Shown one piece after another: positions 25,053 to 53,800 of a stretch of DNA of 64,000 bases. Source of the stretch: Tubiluchus corallicola (taxonomy: Eukaryota > Priapulida > Priapulimorpha > Priapulimorphida > Tubiluchidae). Below the pieces are notes generated by a model that was given only the letters and a program-made list of their open reading frames with translations, searched no databases and was not told where the DNA came from. Each line of letters starts with the position of its first letter. Position 1 is the stretch's first letter. The DNA is taken from NCBI GenBank assembly GCA_030141605.1, contig JAQGDQ010000001.1:2886501-2950500 (forward strand), read 5' to 3'. A program made the translations under genes and the position numbers.

Positions 25053-25864
25053 ACTTACTCAAAGGACTTTCTGAACTATAGGCAGTGCATGAATATCAAC
25101 TCAAGGTACCAAGAAATTCTTGACCCAAATTTTTGTTAATTCTTATCACAGTAAAATAATACAGTATAATTTATTTTTATTTAGTTTCACTTCATTTTAG
25201 CCACAATAATATTAGTGTGTTTCAATATTTAAAAAAGACTATCCAATAATATGGCTAATTTAGCATTGCTGAATAGACTCATGATGATTACTTATAAATT
25301 GTGACATTTTGCCAAAATTTGAAAGATAATGTTACCTCATAGGTAACATAGTACATATTTGTATATATATTCATGTTGTGATAGCATTGATAGCAAAACA
25401 AGAGTAAAACCTTTAAAATAATGTCTTTACTTACGTATGCATAACAGTTAAAAATATTTTTGCAGTCAAGCCTCGCTATGAAACCTGTGCTGTAACGGCT
25501 GTTTCTGCTTTGTTCAGATTTCCATACATATTATTACTCCCATGATAACTTACCCTTATCTTTCAAAGCTGACATGTATACTAATCAAAGTAGATTAATT
25601 ATTGATATGTCATCAAACTTGGCCTTTCTGCCTTCTAGCTATGATGTGAAATTTAGTGATGTCTCTGACCAGGCAATATAATTATTATTTGATTGTATTT
25701 TTGTGTAATGCCTTTTTAAACAAAACAGTATTTGGATAGCTCAAATGGTAGCACGTGTCATGACTTAAGCAGAATTTAAGCATAAAACTTATGTGAAATT
25801 TCTATTTAAGCCCAGTAAACCAAGCATTGCTGTATATATGTATTATCACGTGCTGATTATAATA
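25053..25864. other. TXNDC15 3' flank
   Basis: Presumed 3' untranslated region and flank. AT-rich, with no further coding signal seen before the pogo-like element. Confidence 0.4.
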
Positions 25865-26825
25865 CAGTAAACGCCGTTTAATAGACTCACTTTGGGACCG
25901 ACGTGTTTTGACCCAATTAACCGACTGAACCTATTATTCAATGGGTGTAGTATTACTGGTATAGAAGTATGAGTCATCAGCTTAGTGTGCACTGCAAAGG
26001 TTTTTAATGCATTTTAGAAACGACGTAATGGGTAAATTCCTTTGTGCAGTTAAAAATTTGAATAAATATTTGAAAGTATTAGTTTATATAAACGAATTAG
26101 CAATAAATTAAAAAGTATAGTTTTATAAATCACAGACTTTTCTAAGTCAGTTTATTTGCTAAAATTACAAAAATTCCTTCAAAGTCGACTGCTTCATTTT
26201 CTCGTGAAGAAGTTGGCCCACAAAGTTCTAGTAATTATAAAAACATTGAAAATCTATTGTTGTGTGTGACTAAAACAGTTCTGAATCGTCTGCTTGCCTA
26301 CACTGCCCTTATTTGCTGCATGCTGTTTACTCTTGTGAGTCACAAGGAATACCGGCTGATAATTGTACCTGCATCTTTGACTGTTAACTTATTAAGCCTG
26401 AAAGCGTGATTTGCAAAGAGAGCATCAAAAGGAAACCGCTAGGCAAGTAATTAAATGTTTAGCTACCAGAAATTCTTTGAGTAACAGTGGGCGAGTGGAT
26501 AACAGATTCAAAGCAAAACTTCTATACTAGCGTATTAGCGTATTAACGTGCCTGCTTACAAACAAAACGGTACTTAATAAGATTGTTTTCTGCATACATA
26601 GTGCACAAAAGGGAAGTAAAGATGACATAAAAGTAGGAAAGGTTCTTTGGGCACATACAAATGTCTTATTTTAAGTTGGTGAAGGAAAAATATGGAGTCA
26701 ATTATGCGAAGTTATATGAGTCAATTACCCATAGTTTTTATGTGGAAGCGGCCCGTTCCAGGCGTTTTTCAGTCAAGTAAGCGATTGAATCTATTAACCG
26801 TGCGTCTATTAAGTGGCGCCTACTG
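25865..26825. mobile_element. Pogo/Tigger-like non-autonomous element, copy 1
   Basis: It is flanked by TA on both sides (25863-25864 and 26826-26827). The left end reads CAGTAAACGCCGTTTAATAG and the right end, inverted, CAGTAGGCGCCACTTAATAG. The terminal inverted repeats are about 30 bp and begin CAGT, as in the Tc1/mariner-pogo group. No transposase frame was found. It is 961 bp and aligns with 27432-28389 along its whole length. Confidence 0.75.
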
Positions 26826-27431
26826 TAGTACATTACTGTAACTACCCCTCTTATGAGCTAAAGTACCTTCAGTCCATCAGCCAAAATCACCTCCAAATTG
26901 CAATTGCAGTCAAAGTAGTGAAAAAGTAGTAAATTATGAATAAGAAATCTGATAAGTATTTGTGCAAAAAGTGAGCTATATAAACTGCCACGCAAAAATG
27001 ACCTGCAATCTATATGCAGTGGTGCAAGTTGTGGCTACCACAGAATTAAGAGACACAGACGTGACAATAGGCCCTTTGTAAAACTTGGAACCAAGTACCT
27101 GTAGCTATTTTGTCTGTGCTGAATGCTTAGAATGGTGAAAGCAAAATAATAATTTTTGTGTTTGGGTTGTTACTAAGTACTTTGTTCATTACTGTAAGTG
27201 CTGGATTAAGGCATTGCTGTGCTATATATTGTAGTAATTCAAGGAAAAACATCAGTCCAACAACGATTGAAGTGGTGAAAAAGTATCTTTTCTGGAACCT
27301 TATAAAAGACTATAAAAGGTAAGAATTGGTGTACACTTCTTATTTTTAAGCAAGATGCAGCCTTGCTTGCTGTCATTGTCGTAATAAATATAGCTTTTAC
27401 TTGTTGCCTTAAAACTACTAATTGGTAATTA

Positions 27432-28389
27432 CAGTGGTCACCGCTTAATAGACTCACTTTGGGACAGACATGTTTTGACCCAATTAACCAATTGAACCTA
27501 TTAACCCATGGGTGTAGTACTACTGCTATAGAAGTATGAGTCATCAGCTTACTTTGCACTACAAAGGCTTTTAATCAATTGTAGAAACGAAGTAATGCCT
27601 AAATTTCTTTGTGCAACTAAAAATTAGAAAAAAATATTTTAAAATATTAATTTATATAAGTGAATTAACAATAAATTAAAAATGACTATTAATGGCTATT
27701 ATACTTTTTTAAATCACACAAGTCTGTTTATTTGCAAAAATTACAAAAATGCCTTCAAAGTTGGCTGCTGCATTTTCTCGCGAAGAAACTGGCTCACAAA
27801 TTCTTGTAATTGTAAAAACGTTGAAAATCTGTTGTTATGCGTGACTAAAATAGTTCTCTTATTTGCTGCAGGATGTTTGCACTTGTAAGTCACAAGGAAT
27901 ACCAGTTGATTATACTGTACCTGTATCTTTAATTGTTAACTCATTAAGCCCGAAGGCGTGATTTGTTACTAGAGCATCAAAAGGAAACTGCTAGGCAAGT
28001 TTAGCTTCCAGAAATCTTTGGCTAATGAGGTTAATTGCAGTAGGCAAGCAGGTAACAGATTTAAAGCAAAACTGCTAGGCTAGCGTATTAGCCCATGATA
28101 AACGTTCCTGTTTACAAACAAAACGGTACTTAACTTGATTGTTTCTACATATATAATGCACAAAAGGGAAGTAAAGATGACATAAAAGTAGGAAAGGCTG
28201 TTTGGGCACATACAAATGTCTTATTTTAGGTACGTGAAGGAAAAATATTGAGTCAATTAAGTGAAGTTAGATGAGTCAATTACCGATAGTTTTATGTATA
28301 TTTGAATAGAAGCGGCCCGTTCCAGGCGTTTTTGAGTCAATTAAGCGATTGAGTCTATTAACCGCGAGTCTATTAAGTTGCGACTACTG
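27432..28389. mobile_element. Pogo/Tigger-like non-autonomous element, copy 2
   Basis: Same family and orientation as 25865-26825, 606 bp downstream of it. The left end is CAGTGGTCACCGCTTAATAG and the inverted right end CAGTAGTCGCAACTTAATAG, both flanked by TA. It is 958 bp. Internal phrases such as TTTTGACCCAATTAACC, GAAGTATGAGTCATCAGCTTA and CCCGTTCCAGGCGTTTTT match the first copy. Divergence between the copies shows they are not a recent duplication. Confidence 0.75.
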
Positions 28390-31300
28390 TATTACTTTTA
28401 CTCGCCTTATTTCACTTTCGCGCCTCCTAGATTTTAAGCCAGGATTTGCGTGGCTTGATGCCATTATTTTTGCAATCCGCAAAGCCTTTGTGCCCTTTCT
28501 AAAATGGTATTAATAATGTAAGGATTAAAACCCATATTCGAAGCCAAAGAAAAGATAATTTAGTTTAATGATTATTAATAATCCTAGTAAATATGGTTTT
28601 GCTTTTAGTAGCATGCATTATTATATAATTATATAACAATTATATTATATTGTTATATTACATTATTATATAACAAGCAATGTAAAAGGCTTGCCACTAT
28701 CACCATCATTGTCATCAAATAAAGTACCCCTACTCTTTCTATGAAGCAGCACCTCCTATTTAATTTCTCTGCTAGTCATGCTACATGGTAGACTGTAATT
28801 AATTTCATTTTTGAATGTCGATAAAAAAATTATGGCTATTCTCGAATAGCATTTTCAAACTGAAATTGTTAACATTCGTAATTTTTACAGAGTATTTAAA
28901 AGAGTATTCTTACACAAAGAATATATATTACTGTGTCTAAATTTTGTTCTTCATTCTGTTCTGCAAATTGACTGTAATGAGCTTTAACAGTTGCACTGAT
29001 GCACCAGTTTCAGTTTGATTTTGGCACCATTTTGCATTTTAAAGGAAAACCGGATGATTGTGTAAACACGAGTTCAGAATAAAGAATGCTCTAAAATATT
29101 GAAAACTACAATTGCTTATTTTAAATCAAAGCTTAGATTAAATAATAATTATTGCCTCGGATACTCAAATTTTGTTAAACTTTCAAAGCTACGTGCGGCT
29201 CAGTGAATCTACTAATATTGGCTCGGCGCCTTTAGGTCACGTGCGCGTGATAACCATGATCATGAACTGCTGTGTTAGTTTCATAACATCATATGATGTA
29301 AAGCCCATTTTTCGTGACATCATGCGTTTTAGCAGTACTGTAACACCTATGCAAATGTGCTTGATGCACAAGGGAAGACGCCTGCCATTGCACAAACTGT
29401 GGTTAGTTTCTGACGTAAGCAATAGTTGTGTTCGGTTGCCATTAATTAACTTTCTAAGCTAATTATTCAAATATAAGGAACAATTGTTACCTTTTATAAG
29501 CAAGAAAATGCATATTTTGGACAGTAAATTAAAATGAGATTGAGTCTAAACAATCGTCCGGTCTTCCTTTAAAACAGTTGTCAAAAAATCTTAAACAGGC
29601 GAGGACTTTACTTAAGTTCCTTTTGGCATTTGTGTCACGGACTAGTTTAACAGTTTTTCACATACTTAATTGGCATAGCAGAACCTTATAACTGGTAAAC
29701 ATATTCATACAGAATTGTAGATTATGTAAATATCATTCATAATGATACAACTGTTTTCTGTAGGTGCCAGAAATGGGTGATCAATTTACATTGAGCCGAA
29801 CTGAATTTGAAAAACTTTAAATACAAGAGTTCAGTGCACTTTGAAATGAAAGCACACTCATGCTAGTGACATACCAATTTCAAGACTTCTTGGTAATGCT
29901 GTTTGACCACTACATCGACCACTAGTGTGTAGGAGTTGTCGTGCCTATTAAAAGGAAAGTTTTAATAATTACAACCACATGAATTTTCAGAAGTGGCAAA
30001 TGCAGAAATGGAAACGATTTTTGTCGTTACCAAGAAAGTGAAAACTGTAACTTTTTCTGAGCAGAGAATTGCAAAATTGCAAAAGGAACGTGCAAAAGCA
30101 AACCACAAAAATAAACTTCTGTAGCAGAGGAACAAGAGATTACAGAAATCATCGAAAGAGCAATGGATCGGCAAATAAGTACACGAAAATAAGTCGATCA
30201 AGAAAAACAATCCTATATCACACTCTTAGATAAATTGCCTCCTATTCCAAAAGCATTTTTTGACGTGTTTGACATAAAGTGTGTTTACACAGCAAAAATG
30301 TCCATAAATTGGCAATTAAGCTTTTCCAGTTACTCACACATCCTTAATCTTCATTTCGTGAGGACTATTTTGATATCAAGCCCATTGATGTTACTTCTAA
30401 GCTGAGATAATCCACGTTGACATTGATGTGTGCGACTAGAATATAAAAGTCAATATGTTTAGCATTTCTTTTTGTAAAAAAAACAAAAAGTTCATGTTTG
30501 ACCCAATTTTTGGTGTATTTTACTTTGAAACATCGTAATACAGTGTTAGCTGTTTTTATTAACTGCATCGACTTATAAATGATTTAGATATGCAAGCATG
30601 CAAATGGAAAAAATGAGTGGAAAATTAAGAAATGTGCAGTGCCATTACGAGATGTATTGCCATCCACAGGTTCTACATTTACACTGGAAAAAGAATACAC
30701 TTATTTATGTTAGTTTGCCACTTCAGAATGTCGCTACACATTTTGAAGAGCATTGTCAAGCATGTGCAAATGAGACAATTCCATTGCTTCAGCCTAGAGA
30801 AAAATTACTTCCAGTTTTTTTAATATAGTACCTTTGCAGGAGATACATCTTTTTATGACTGTATTAATCATCACGAGTGAGTTGAAGTTGACCTTGATGC
30901 GATTGTAGTTTTTTTACTCTTAGTTTAATATAAGGAGGCTGCATGTTTCAAAATTTGAATACTGCATTTGAATCTTTGACCGAAAAGTAGTCACTGTTAG
31001 ATTGTCTTGAAAAACAAATGAAATACCCATAGGTTGTATTGTGTGCTTGGCCATTAAGTTGACCTGTTCGGTGTTTTATCCCAGATGTTTTAACCGTTTT
31101 AACGTTGGCAATAAGATTGCCATTGTGTGCTGGACATTAATATGTAGCATGCCAATTGTACAAAAAAGACAAATCAATGACAATAGGACAAAATTTATTA
31201 TATGCTAGGTATTAATTATTATAAACAAGACCATGTAATTTGAAAACAATAAATATTATTTTATATAAGACTCCAATGACAAATAAATAAAATATAACAA

Positions 31301-33520
31301 TTATGCACCAACTAACCCTGTTCTTAAATTATGGTTGTTTTGGCAACCGTGTATGGCTAAAAAGATTAACTCCATGTTGTTACTTAAAATATCATTTAAA
31401 AACAATTACCTAACATAAACATAATAACTTGAATAACAAACATTGTTTTTACCTTGAAAGTACCAAAAGCCAATTACAACAATATATTTATTACAATAGT
31501 CAGTTGTACATGTTGAAGAACCATCTTCACAAAAAACTGCAAGAGCAAAAAAATGAAAAATGCAGTCAAAGCTACCTAAGGACAGTAACTGAAACTCATT
31601 TATTCCAGACTACAAGGTCTGGCAACTGCAAGAATTGTTTTGACTGTAGTTTTTCACAGTTGGATAATGGTATAAAAGAATCTTATTTTAGTCTCATTTT
31701 TAAAAACAAAAATGATTTTTTATTTAAGTCGATTTGTTTTCACGTAAATTTTCGGGCCTCACTCACTTAAAGCATCGAAGGATGCAAGTACTTAATGACA
31801 GGCCAGTTAGGTGATGCACTCAGTTTAACAATAATGAAATTTTGTCATCCATTTCTTTACCTTTACTTTTGTAGTACCAAAGTGATGTCGTTTCTAAAAA
31901 GAGCTATTAGGAATATTGAGCTATTTATGAAGGATGATTATTACAGAACCTGAGTTTGGAGCATGGTAAAGTTGAATGTTGAATACTGGCTGCATATACA
32001 AATTGTACAACTTATTGCTAAGTGGTGAATATGGCTGGCCAGTCCTAAGATTATAGTCCCAGATAACCAGCTAACAGGGTTCAAAAACTGAACACTGTCC
32101 AAGACCAATCCAGATCTGAAAAAAAGGGCTTGCTGCATTCTCCATGGTCAGTTTTTATTTGCCAAAATTTAAAATGTTACAGGTACAAAAAACACCAGTA
32201 ATTTTTTGTAAATTGTGTAGTCACTGAGGTCAGAGCGGCAGCAGCATTACAAAACTTGCAATTTTATGTTCCAGTTTATTAATCACTTTCAAAAGAATGC
32301 ATCATATATCCATTCTTAAGTGATGCTCATGTAGCATCCAGAGGCGTTTTCCACGTGCGGAAAAAAATCAATAGGAATAGCTGCAAAAAAGGCTGCATAA
32401 ACGTGTGTATTGAAAACAGTTTAAACCGATTTCATCTATTCCGCACTCCCCAAAATGCATCTGCATCCGGATGCTATGTAAACGCCACTTTATGGAGGCA
32501 TGAGCCTTTATTTAACAAAATTCTAACTAGAATGCATCTTTTGGATATACACATCCATTCTTATGGAAGCATGCCTTTGTTTAACGACAGTCTTACTGGA
32601 ATGCAGTAAAGCCGCTGAGTGAGAGCTGTTACAAGAGAAATATTTGGAACAGATCTGTTTGCATGTAAGCACAAAATAAACTGAACAGTTATTAGTCAGG
32701 AAAGATACCTAGCAAAAACCAATTAAGAACAAAGGACATACAAATAAGTTATCGGAGCAGTGTTTGGCTTTGTTGTCCACAGTTGTAAGAGAAGCTAACT
32801 TGGCAATGGTTGAGTACATGCTATTCAATTTTAATTTTTAAGGGGCTTAATGCACACAAGAAAATTTTTACCGTTAAGAAATATCCCAATTAACACAGAC
32901 TTGTTCGTTGTGGTTTTCATTTTCTTCAATCTAGCTCACACACATCACCACTTTAGGTAAGCACCATTTTATTATACAATTGAAGGCACAATTTTGTAAA
33001 TGCATTTAATTATTACCTTTTGGCACAGGCAAGGCTGATGAAATGGAAATATTAACACAACCTATTTAAAGAAATTAAACTAACAAACGCAACAAATTGC
33101 AATATAATGCTTTTTGTCTAGTCGAAAATTTAGAACATAATCTGAAAGTTCAGTAATATTATAAACATATAGTAAATTTTGTACGATTTCCAAAATCTGT
33201 AATATTATAACAACATAATTCATATTGCAATTGCATTCACAACTCTTAAGCACGGTTTCTTAAAACATTTGCAACATGGTAATAAAAACTGCTTTAATTA
33301 ACTTTCACCTAAAATAAGTAGAGATGAGCAGCAAATGTGCACAACAAAATTTTTATAAACATGCAAGGTAGTTTAATGAAAGAAGTTCTGATTTTGCACC
33401 TTTGGAATAAACAAAATTAAAAGCAAAAAAATGTGGTACAATGTACACACAAACCAATACTATGGATCTCTTCCTTGCAGACCAAATTTGGTGTGGAATG
33501 TCTTGTAATAATGCACTGCC
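28390..33520. other. Intergenic region between the pogo-like pair and the GORAB 3' end
   Basis: AT-rich, including a nearly palindromic ATTATATAA tract at 28620-28680. Short plus-strand open pieces at 29990-30120 (FSEQRIAKLQKERAKANHK) and 30598-30828 (GKLRNVQCHYEMYCHPQVL) look coding-like but are interrupted. They may be a decayed gene or transposon. A ~45-bp direct repeat (TGGAGGCATGAGCCTTTATT and its variant) is at about 32492 and 32565. No functional gene can be supported. Confidence 0.4.
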
Positions 33521-33526
33521 TTTATT
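33521..33526 (-). terminator. GORAB: GORAB polyadenylation signal
   Basis: AATAAA on the minus strand, about 70 nt downstream of the GORAB stop codon at 33596-33598. Confidence 0.6.
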
Positions 33527-33595
33527 TCAAAAGCTTCACTCATTTTACATTTTTAAATTATTGCACACCAACTTGGGCACATCAAAACAGTTTTT

Positions 33596-47634
<14,039 letters not shown>

Positions 47635-47854
47635 GCTATCCAGAGGTCAAAAGTCACAAGCATGAGCCACGTCAGTAATGCACACGGCTCACGATAGATA
47701 GCAGCAGCAGTATCTACTAGAGGAGTACTGCCGGAGGTACTGCATTCAGCTGCTTAGCAGTTTTGTGACAATTTATCAGTGGTAAAGGTGGCAAGATTTA
47801 TCAGTGACATTTCTGTTACTATTACTACATAATTCATTTCGTGTTACAAGTGTC
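47635..47854. promoter_or_regulatory. Head-to-head shared promoter region, GORAB / CCNB1IP1
   Basis: The divergent start codons (GORAB at 47634, CCNB1IP1 at 47855) are only 220 bp apart. Both transcripts must therefore start within this gap or from overlapping sites. It includes a CAGCAGCAG stretch near 47701-47710 and no obvious TATA box. That arrangement suggests a bidirectional promoter; no factor sites can be assigned by eye. Confidence 0.55.
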
Positions 47855-50800
47855 ATGATGGAAGGTGAACTGATGTGCAATTATAAAAAGTGTAGAAAAA
47901 TATTAAACACTTTTGCTTGGGTTACTACTTGTTCCCGTATCCTTTTTCATGCTAGATATGATAATGTCACAATAGTGCTAACTACTTTTTTATGCCATTT
48001 CTATTTTTTTATGCAAGAAATTCTTTCTGTGTTGGCTTTACTTGTATTATATTGATGTGTAACGAATAATCTTATAACAATACGTGATTTGATTTTCAGT
48101 ATGTACTATTATTTACTCACTGTGAATTACTGTCTGTAGTTTGAGTCTTTAAAATTAGTATCACGACTTAGAGATACTCTACTATTTACAACATCAGTCG
48201 GTGCCTGAGTGAAAGGTATATCACAAAATGCAAAAGCAAGTGTGCCACTTGATCACTCTCTCGCATGTAGCTACAAACATTATAGGAGTAGTAATTTCAT
48301 ATCTATTAAACGTAAGTTGTAACTTGTGATATTATTGGTGTTAGACAAGACAGCACACAACATTATCAGATTTTTGACGTATACCACAAGTTTCAAAATT
48401 ATATGGTATGATGCGTATAATATTTTTATTCATCAGCGTTTCATCTTAGTATAACATGGTACAAAAGAATTTAATAATGACATGCAGATTAGATTGCTTA
48501 AAATATGATGAAAAATAACTGTGTTTGGGTCAGTGATAACAGTTTGCATACTCATATTTTATAACAAATATGTTTTCAAACTACTGATAAGTTTGCTAAA
48601 TTATCAATGTACACTTAAAATTTCGTATAGAGTATGTCTGGCATTAACTTATTAATCATATCTAAAATGCTACTGACTTATTATGATCATATTTCACATC
48701 AAATTTCGACCTATTATAAATTTCATATTCCATTAAACTTATTGAGCATAGCAAGAAAAAGCCAGTGCACGTCTATCTCGAATTTATTGAAGTCATAGCA
48801 ATAGGAAAATTTTGTAGCATGCCTTTGTATTGCTCACTAATTACATTATGCTACACTTGATCGCATTAAGTTCCCATGTACTCAACTACATACGTTTTAT
48901 TAAGTTGACTTTGATGAACTGAATGCAACTATTTTCTTAACTATAGCTTTCTAGATGTATTTTGTGATGAAGATGGAGCCCGAGAATTCAGTAAGAGCCC
49001 CAGCTGCCCAGCTTGTAAGTACCTGTACAGACTTATCCACATTTTGAAATCAATAACGTGACAGCAATATACTGGTAAGACTCGCTTAATATTTGTGATG
49101 AAGATCAAATGGACCTATTTCAAACACTAATGATATCATCATCATCGTTGTGGTTTCAGTGTTAGCTATAAGAGCTATTACTATTACTGTCATCATAATA
49201 ATAATTAGCATCATTGTTGTCATTATCATTCATCATATTATCACCATCGTCATCACCATCTGTTTTTTTCATTTAGGTCTGTTAATTTACCAACGTCATT
49301 AAAAGGCGTATTTCCAGTGATGTGCCTGCCTATCACTAAATCATTAATCATACTCTGAAATAGTACTAATTCACAAAAAAATCTTAGCATCATAATCATC
49401 TAGTTGACCTATGAATAGTAATTTAGGCACACTAAGACATTATCATAGCGAAAAAAAAAGAAAAGATTAAATAGAAGAACAGTCTGGTGAGGGTAAGACA
49501 GGGAGGTAGCTAAATTCCCAAATTATATATTTTCAGTGTATATATATATATATATATATTTCAGAAATTAACTATCAGCAACTATAGTTTACAATGGTTT
49601 CATCACCTTATATTTTACATGCACTTAGCAAGTTAACATATATTTGTTCATAGCCTAATAAAATGATTTCTGTAATCTTGTGACGCTGTAACTTATGTAA
49701 GGTGCATATACGCTCGAGCATCCCAGTTTATCTTTTTTAATTATATGTTTAGCAAGGGTTACAGATTTAAGTGTGATCCTAACTAGACTGATTTGGACAA
49801 ACTGAATAATAGACAAAGTTCTGGAATCGTAAAACTCCTGTTACTTCTGTTCCTAAGTTGCTTTACGCAGTAAGCTTTTTCATATCCATATGTTACACAA
49901 TATATTAGGTAGAACAGAAAAAATTATACTACAGTACATTAACTTGTGCCTGTGAAAGCTACAAGTTTATGCTTTTAGTAATTTTTAAGTTATGGCCTAA
50001 ATACTTCTGCATGCCAAGAATTTAAATGCTGGAACAATGTCAGCTAATCATCAATTGAAGCATTAGTAGCCACATCAATGTATTTTAAACATTCAGTACA
50101 TTCAGCAGCAAAACTATAAAGAAATCAACCTTTTGACATCGGGATCTTCACCACAAAAAATAAAACACTGATAAAAATTTGTTGTCAGAAAAAACTGAAC
50201 AACAGTATTTGGCATTTCCAGAGAAAGTGTATGGAGCCATTTGATTTTGATGTAGACAAACTAAACACAAAAATCATTGAGTGCTGAGACCAAATACCCC
50301 TTAAAGAATTAAGCAATAGTGTCAGCTGTTGGAAGTATTGCGCAGTGAAAATAGTGGACACCTAGAGCATTTGCTATAAATTTCGATAATAGTGACACAC
50401 AAAATTTTTTTCCGGCACTTATTGTTTTTGATGTGTTGTTCTAAAACTTCTGTATCTTTGAACAACTTTAAAAGAAAAGCCTAAAATTTTTCACGTTTGT
50501 ACAAAAGCTTTTGTAACATGGATGAAAAAGAGAGTGAACTAAAGTCTACCAATACAAACATACCAATTTTGCTACTTACACTACATTTTTGATTTATAGG
50601 TGAAGCAAAACTTACCAATAAATATGATGTTACCAGGGTCGATATGTGTCCATCAGAACAGTATAAATCGGTAAGTGAGCTCTATATAATTATATTAACC
50701 AAAAAAAATTATCATCTTCCATTTTCGACTTTTTACCATGCTCCTTCTCTCACGAGATTACAACCTTCTACAAATATTATCTATTCACTTTTGCAGATGG

Positions 50801-53800
50801 TACTAGCAGGACTCAAACCAGATATCATCCATGAGATCTCATCTCGTGCTCTAGCTTTCTGGTCTTATCAGGTTAGTTTCTTAAACTTAAGCTCCAATTT
50901 ACTTTTCTTACTAACTTTTATTAAATTAATGTGTTTTTTACAGTTCTTTGCCTCTTACAACTTACTTCAACAAGCGACACTGAACTGAATTTATTTTACC
51001 TCACGCAGGTATAACAAATATGACAAATTGTTAATACACTGTTAAATAGTCGAGTGGAGAGTAAGAAAAAGGTCACTGATCATTCACCCTCGCTCATAAT
51101 ACTTAAATAATTTAAGTCTGTGGTATTAGTAAACAACCTTTCAGAAATTTTGTTTGGCTACAAGAATTAAACAAAGAATGACAAATCTAACAATAAGATA
51201 GAAAAGCAGTAATAATAAAAGCACAATGAAGCAATTCATGTTAAAAGTTGCGTCAAACAAAATTACATTAACGAAAGGAAGGGGCTACCGTTTGTATTTG
51301 AAAGAACATGTAATAGTTCTTGAGCTTCACAAGACAGCTGAGCATCTAAATGAGTATTGATCGAGGTAATCAAAATCGTTTTCAAATAACTGCAAAATTA
51401 AAAAGTGAAATGAAACGACTTACTAAGTCATACTTTAATAAAGAAATATTGGGAAAATTACATCACTACTATTACTAACATTCCCATCTGTTACTACAAC
51501 ATTTACTCTGTCACACAAAGCGAAAAAATGCTCCCGTTGCATGCACCCCCCATAATTATTTACAGTCGGTTTAGAGTAGTTAAGCAAGTGACAGAGTCTG
51601 TACCATAGCTGACTATCATACATAATATAATACTTCAAATATACAGCAATGATATGAATAAACTGAATTATAGTTGAATTAATTCAGTTAGGTATACACT
51701 GATTTCTATACCTGCAGTGACATCGCATCAGTTACCAGTTCACCATTTCACATTAGCCACACTTATTTTTTAAATATTTGCACTCCAAAAGTGGATTATG
51801 TACCTTACATAGTAAAATTTGTTATTTTAGTATTATTAGTTAATCACAAACTCTTATATATGGGAAAACAGGTAGTTTTACTCTCATTTTTAACCCATTA
51901 TGGGCTGGAAAATCACTAAGTTATATGTCAATTTACCAAATGCCTTATATTTGGCTGTGCAGATGCACCAGGAACGAGTCTACCAAGAATATTTGTGCAA
52001 AAAAGCTCACGAAAATACCCAAAGAGCAGAAGCACTGTTTGAACAACTACTGAAAAAAACTGAAACAGAGATCAAATGTAAGTAACCTTAAACAACTGCT
52101 GCTAAATTACTCTAAAATTCAATTACAGCAAGACAATTGTGCAATTTGTTTCAACTAACATTCAGTTGTTTAGACCCTTTTGACATCTTTCTGTATATGT
52201 CACCAATGAAGCCATGCTCTTTATTCTTTGCATCAGTCAGCACCGAGCAAAGACTTTTTCGCTCTGTATGACGAAAGATAATTTCCTTTCCACTTTCAAT
52301 AATCTAGGCTTGCGGACAGAGTTGGCTTCTAGCAAGAAAGAACTTCATGATATGAAAGCACAACTTGTATCCTTACAGGAAAGAAGCGCAGAGAAGAACA
52401 GACAGTATCAAAAACTTCGGGTTGGTATCCTATGATTTAAAAGGAATTTTTGTAGTAAAACTGGTATGAAGTTAAAAAACAACAATGAAACTGATTTCAT
52501 TATATTGATCACGGTTTTCTAAGGAGATGGGTAAAGATTTAAGAGTTCTTGGCAGGAAAGATGATTAGTAAGAAAATAAAAAAACTGAATAACAAATTTG
52601 TCTCCATTTTATTTAATACCTGCTGCGATAAGAAAACCACATTAAACTTTATCTCCAAATTGCAAAGTAAAAACTTTGTCCAATTACGATAACACACAGA
52701 TAACACTACCGTACACCAAGCATTTCATGACACTGATGTTGACAATCGCTGACATTGATTGAACTGGTGCCCCAGAATGTGTATTGAAAAATTAATTAGC
52801 AGAACTATTGCAGAAATAAATGGAAATTGTTTAGTAATTATTGTCAAGTAGCCTTGCAGTTGTTTTGTTGTTAAATTGCTATATATGTAAAACTTCCATA
52901 TCTAAATTCCTGTAATTGCAAAAATGATTGGGAACGACCTAAAAGACTACTGGCAGTTTTTCACAGAATGCAAAAGCTAGACAAAAACTTGTGCTAAATT
53001 AAACCACAGTGCAGGCTTAATACACTAAAAGTATTTAAAATATTTAACGTCTAGAAAAACATAGAATAAATAAGTGACAAAATATTCAATTCAGGTTAGA
53101 GGAAGTCTAGTGACATTTTACGTATATCTTTAAGAACAGCAATATGTCAATATATTAGGCAAAAACAACGAAAAACTTTATTATTAGCTGTATTATTACC
53201 TGTAGGTAGTTATTAATAATGTGTCTGAAAAACACCAAGAAAACATCCCAGGTAAGAGGACCTACAAAGCAAATAAATAAGAATAGTGCATGTTATCACT
53301 CAGAACTTGCATATCTTACTTGCATATCAACTTACATTCACGTTCCGTATGCATTTTAGAATATGTACGAAGAACTCAAACGGAAAAGCGTAACACCTCA
53401 GGTTTTCGATAATCAAAAGTTATCTTCCCTTCGTGATCGGTCTACTCCAGCTCGCAAGGGGAGTCACCCTCGATATAGTTTCAACATGCAGCCTGTAACA
53501 AGAGACGGTAAAATTAATGTCAAATTAAAGTACATGAAATTTTTGTTTTAACAGATTCTAAACATGTTTTAAATCAATTTCAAATTTATTAACTACATTA
53601 CAAAGGTTGTAGGCTTGTGTTTTTTTTTTATGGCGGGAAATGAATGTGTGAATTTATGTTAATCTCAACCAGTCTTGAGACTGTTACACAGTAGTGCTGG
53701 AATAATGCATACTTACTTTATCTTTATTTGCTAATGGATCCACTGTTTGAAAGTTCTTATCATCCAGATAAAAAGCTGTCAACGGGCTTCCATTTGTCTA

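Noticed and set aside
29172-29462. 96-codon plus-strand frame and its minus-strand overlap
   Set aside because: Both strands open by chance over the same stretch; no recognisable domain.
49130-49262. ATC/ATT-rich stretch as a CRISPR-like or regulatory array
   Set aside because: Cryptic trinucleotide sequence without regular units; eukaryotic intron context.
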